A DNA stretch of 14,672 nt from CAYVXE01 sp964455375 (GTDB lineage Bacteria; Zhuqueibacterota; Zhuqueibacteria; Oceanimicrobiales; Oceanimicrobiaceae). Position numbers and translations under genes: made by a program. Where the stretch lies: the NCBI GenBank assembly GCA_964455375.1, contig CAYVXE010000103.1:1-14672 (forward strand). Reading direction: 5' to 3'. The notes under the pieces were generated by a model. It saw only the letters and a program-made list of their open reading frames with translations. It ran no database searches and was not told where the DNA came from. Shown in pieces: positions 14,257-14,672 of the stretch. How positions within the stretch are numbered: the stretch's first letter is position 1; each line of letters starts with the position of its first letter.

Positions 14257-14672
14257 CGGCGGTCACCCTCTCTCTCGTTTGAAACGCAACAACTTTTTTC
14301 AAAAGTTTGGAAGAGTATTTTTCTATCTCAAGAACAAATTCTTCGGCTCTGTTTGAAAACAGGTTGTAAACCACCACCGCCGGTATACCAATTGATAAAC
14401 CGACGATGGTTGTAATGAGAGCTTCGGAAATACCTCCAGAAAGTTGTGTCGCCTGACCAACACCGGTTTCAGCAATGACATTGAATACACGCAAAATACC
14501 AATCACCGTTCCTAACAGACCAAGGAGAGGTGAAATACCGGCAATTGTTTCCAGACCCACAAGACCGCGTTCCAGAACATGAACTTCCTGTCGTCCCTGG
14601 TCGTTTAAGGCTTCCTTAATTTCCTCACGTGGCAGATATCTGTTCTCCAACCCCACACGAATAATATTTGCA
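14246..14672 (-). CDS. exbB: ExbB/TolQ/MotA-family proton channel protein, 5' part outside the window
   Basis: The partner of the adjacent ExbD. Only the C-terminal 141 or so residues are present. The frame is open to the right edge (reading ANIIRVGLENRYLPREEI), so the GTG at 14656 is an internal codon and not the start. The domain is clear: a LETIAGISPLLGLLGTVIG membrane segment with the conserved PLLGLLGTV motif, then GGISEALITTIVGLSIGIPA, the second conserved helix, followed by a basic cytoplasmic tail. The first transmembrane helix must lie beyond 14672. TolQ cannot be excluded without neighbours to the right. Confidence 0.9.
   Translation of the reverse strand, partial: ANIIRVGLENRYLPREEIKEALNDQGRQEVHVLERGLVGLETIAGISPLLGLLGTVIGILRVFNVIAETGVGQATQLSGGISEALITTIVGLSIGIPAVVVYNLFSNRAEEFVLEIEKYSSKLLKKVVAFQTRERVTADAI

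Noticed and set aside
14246..14656. Complete short ExbB starting at GTG 14656
   Set aside because: The frame stays open to the window edge with family-like residues upstream, and the first membrane helix is missing, so the gene is cut by the window and not short.

Overview
This window is a division and cell wall (dcw) gene cluster from a bacterium that is probably Gram-negative (two membranes). No lineage-specific marker is visible, so placement is inference. The clues are a partial ExbB/ExbD energy-transducing pair, an FtsI with two C-terminal PASTA domains, a four-cysteine L28 protein, sigma70-like promoters (TTGACA/TATAAT type), and several genes with no Shine-Dalgarno (SD) sequence. Together these fit an uncultured FCB-type or Calditrichota/KSB1-like lineage better than Proteobacteria, with low certainty. 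GC content looks moderate by eye and was not counted.

Layout. Positions 17-907 (minus) encode a carboxylesterase-like alpha/beta hydrolase with unusual lysine-rich tails. Positions 908-1384 are a divergent intergenic region holding the hydrolase promoter, a strong mraZ promoter and tandem MraZ-box-like repeats. Positions 1385-13453 (plus) are a compact run of eleven genes: mraZ, rsmH, ftsL, ftsI, murF, mraY, ftsW, murG, ftsQ, ftsA, ftsZ. The only sizeable gap, 86 bases before mraY, holds a probable internal promoter and a 10-bp direct repeat. A perfect 15-bp symmetrical hairpin separates ftsZ from the convergent rpmB gene (L28). Beyond it, on the minus strand, lie exbD and an exbB that runs off the right edge.

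How the genes work together. MurF completes the UDP-MurNAc-pentapeptide, MraY loads it onto the lipid carrier (lipid I), and MurG adds GlcNAc (lipid II). FtsW and FtsI form the septal polymerase and crosslinking pair. FtsL and FtsQ are part of the activating complex, while FtsA tethers FtsZ to the membrane. MraZ probably regulates the first promoter, and RsmH methylates 16S rRNA.

The main oddity is what is absent. The gene order is otherwise canonical, but murE, murD, murC, murB and ddl are all missing from their usual slots, and the flanking genes are closely packed. Other points worth a look are a triple D-[Y/W]-E-x-P motif in the FtsZ tail and the repeat around the mraY promoter. I see no CRISPR array, mobile element, tRNA, rRNA or clearly new multi-gene system. 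This is mostly a core housekeeping region.
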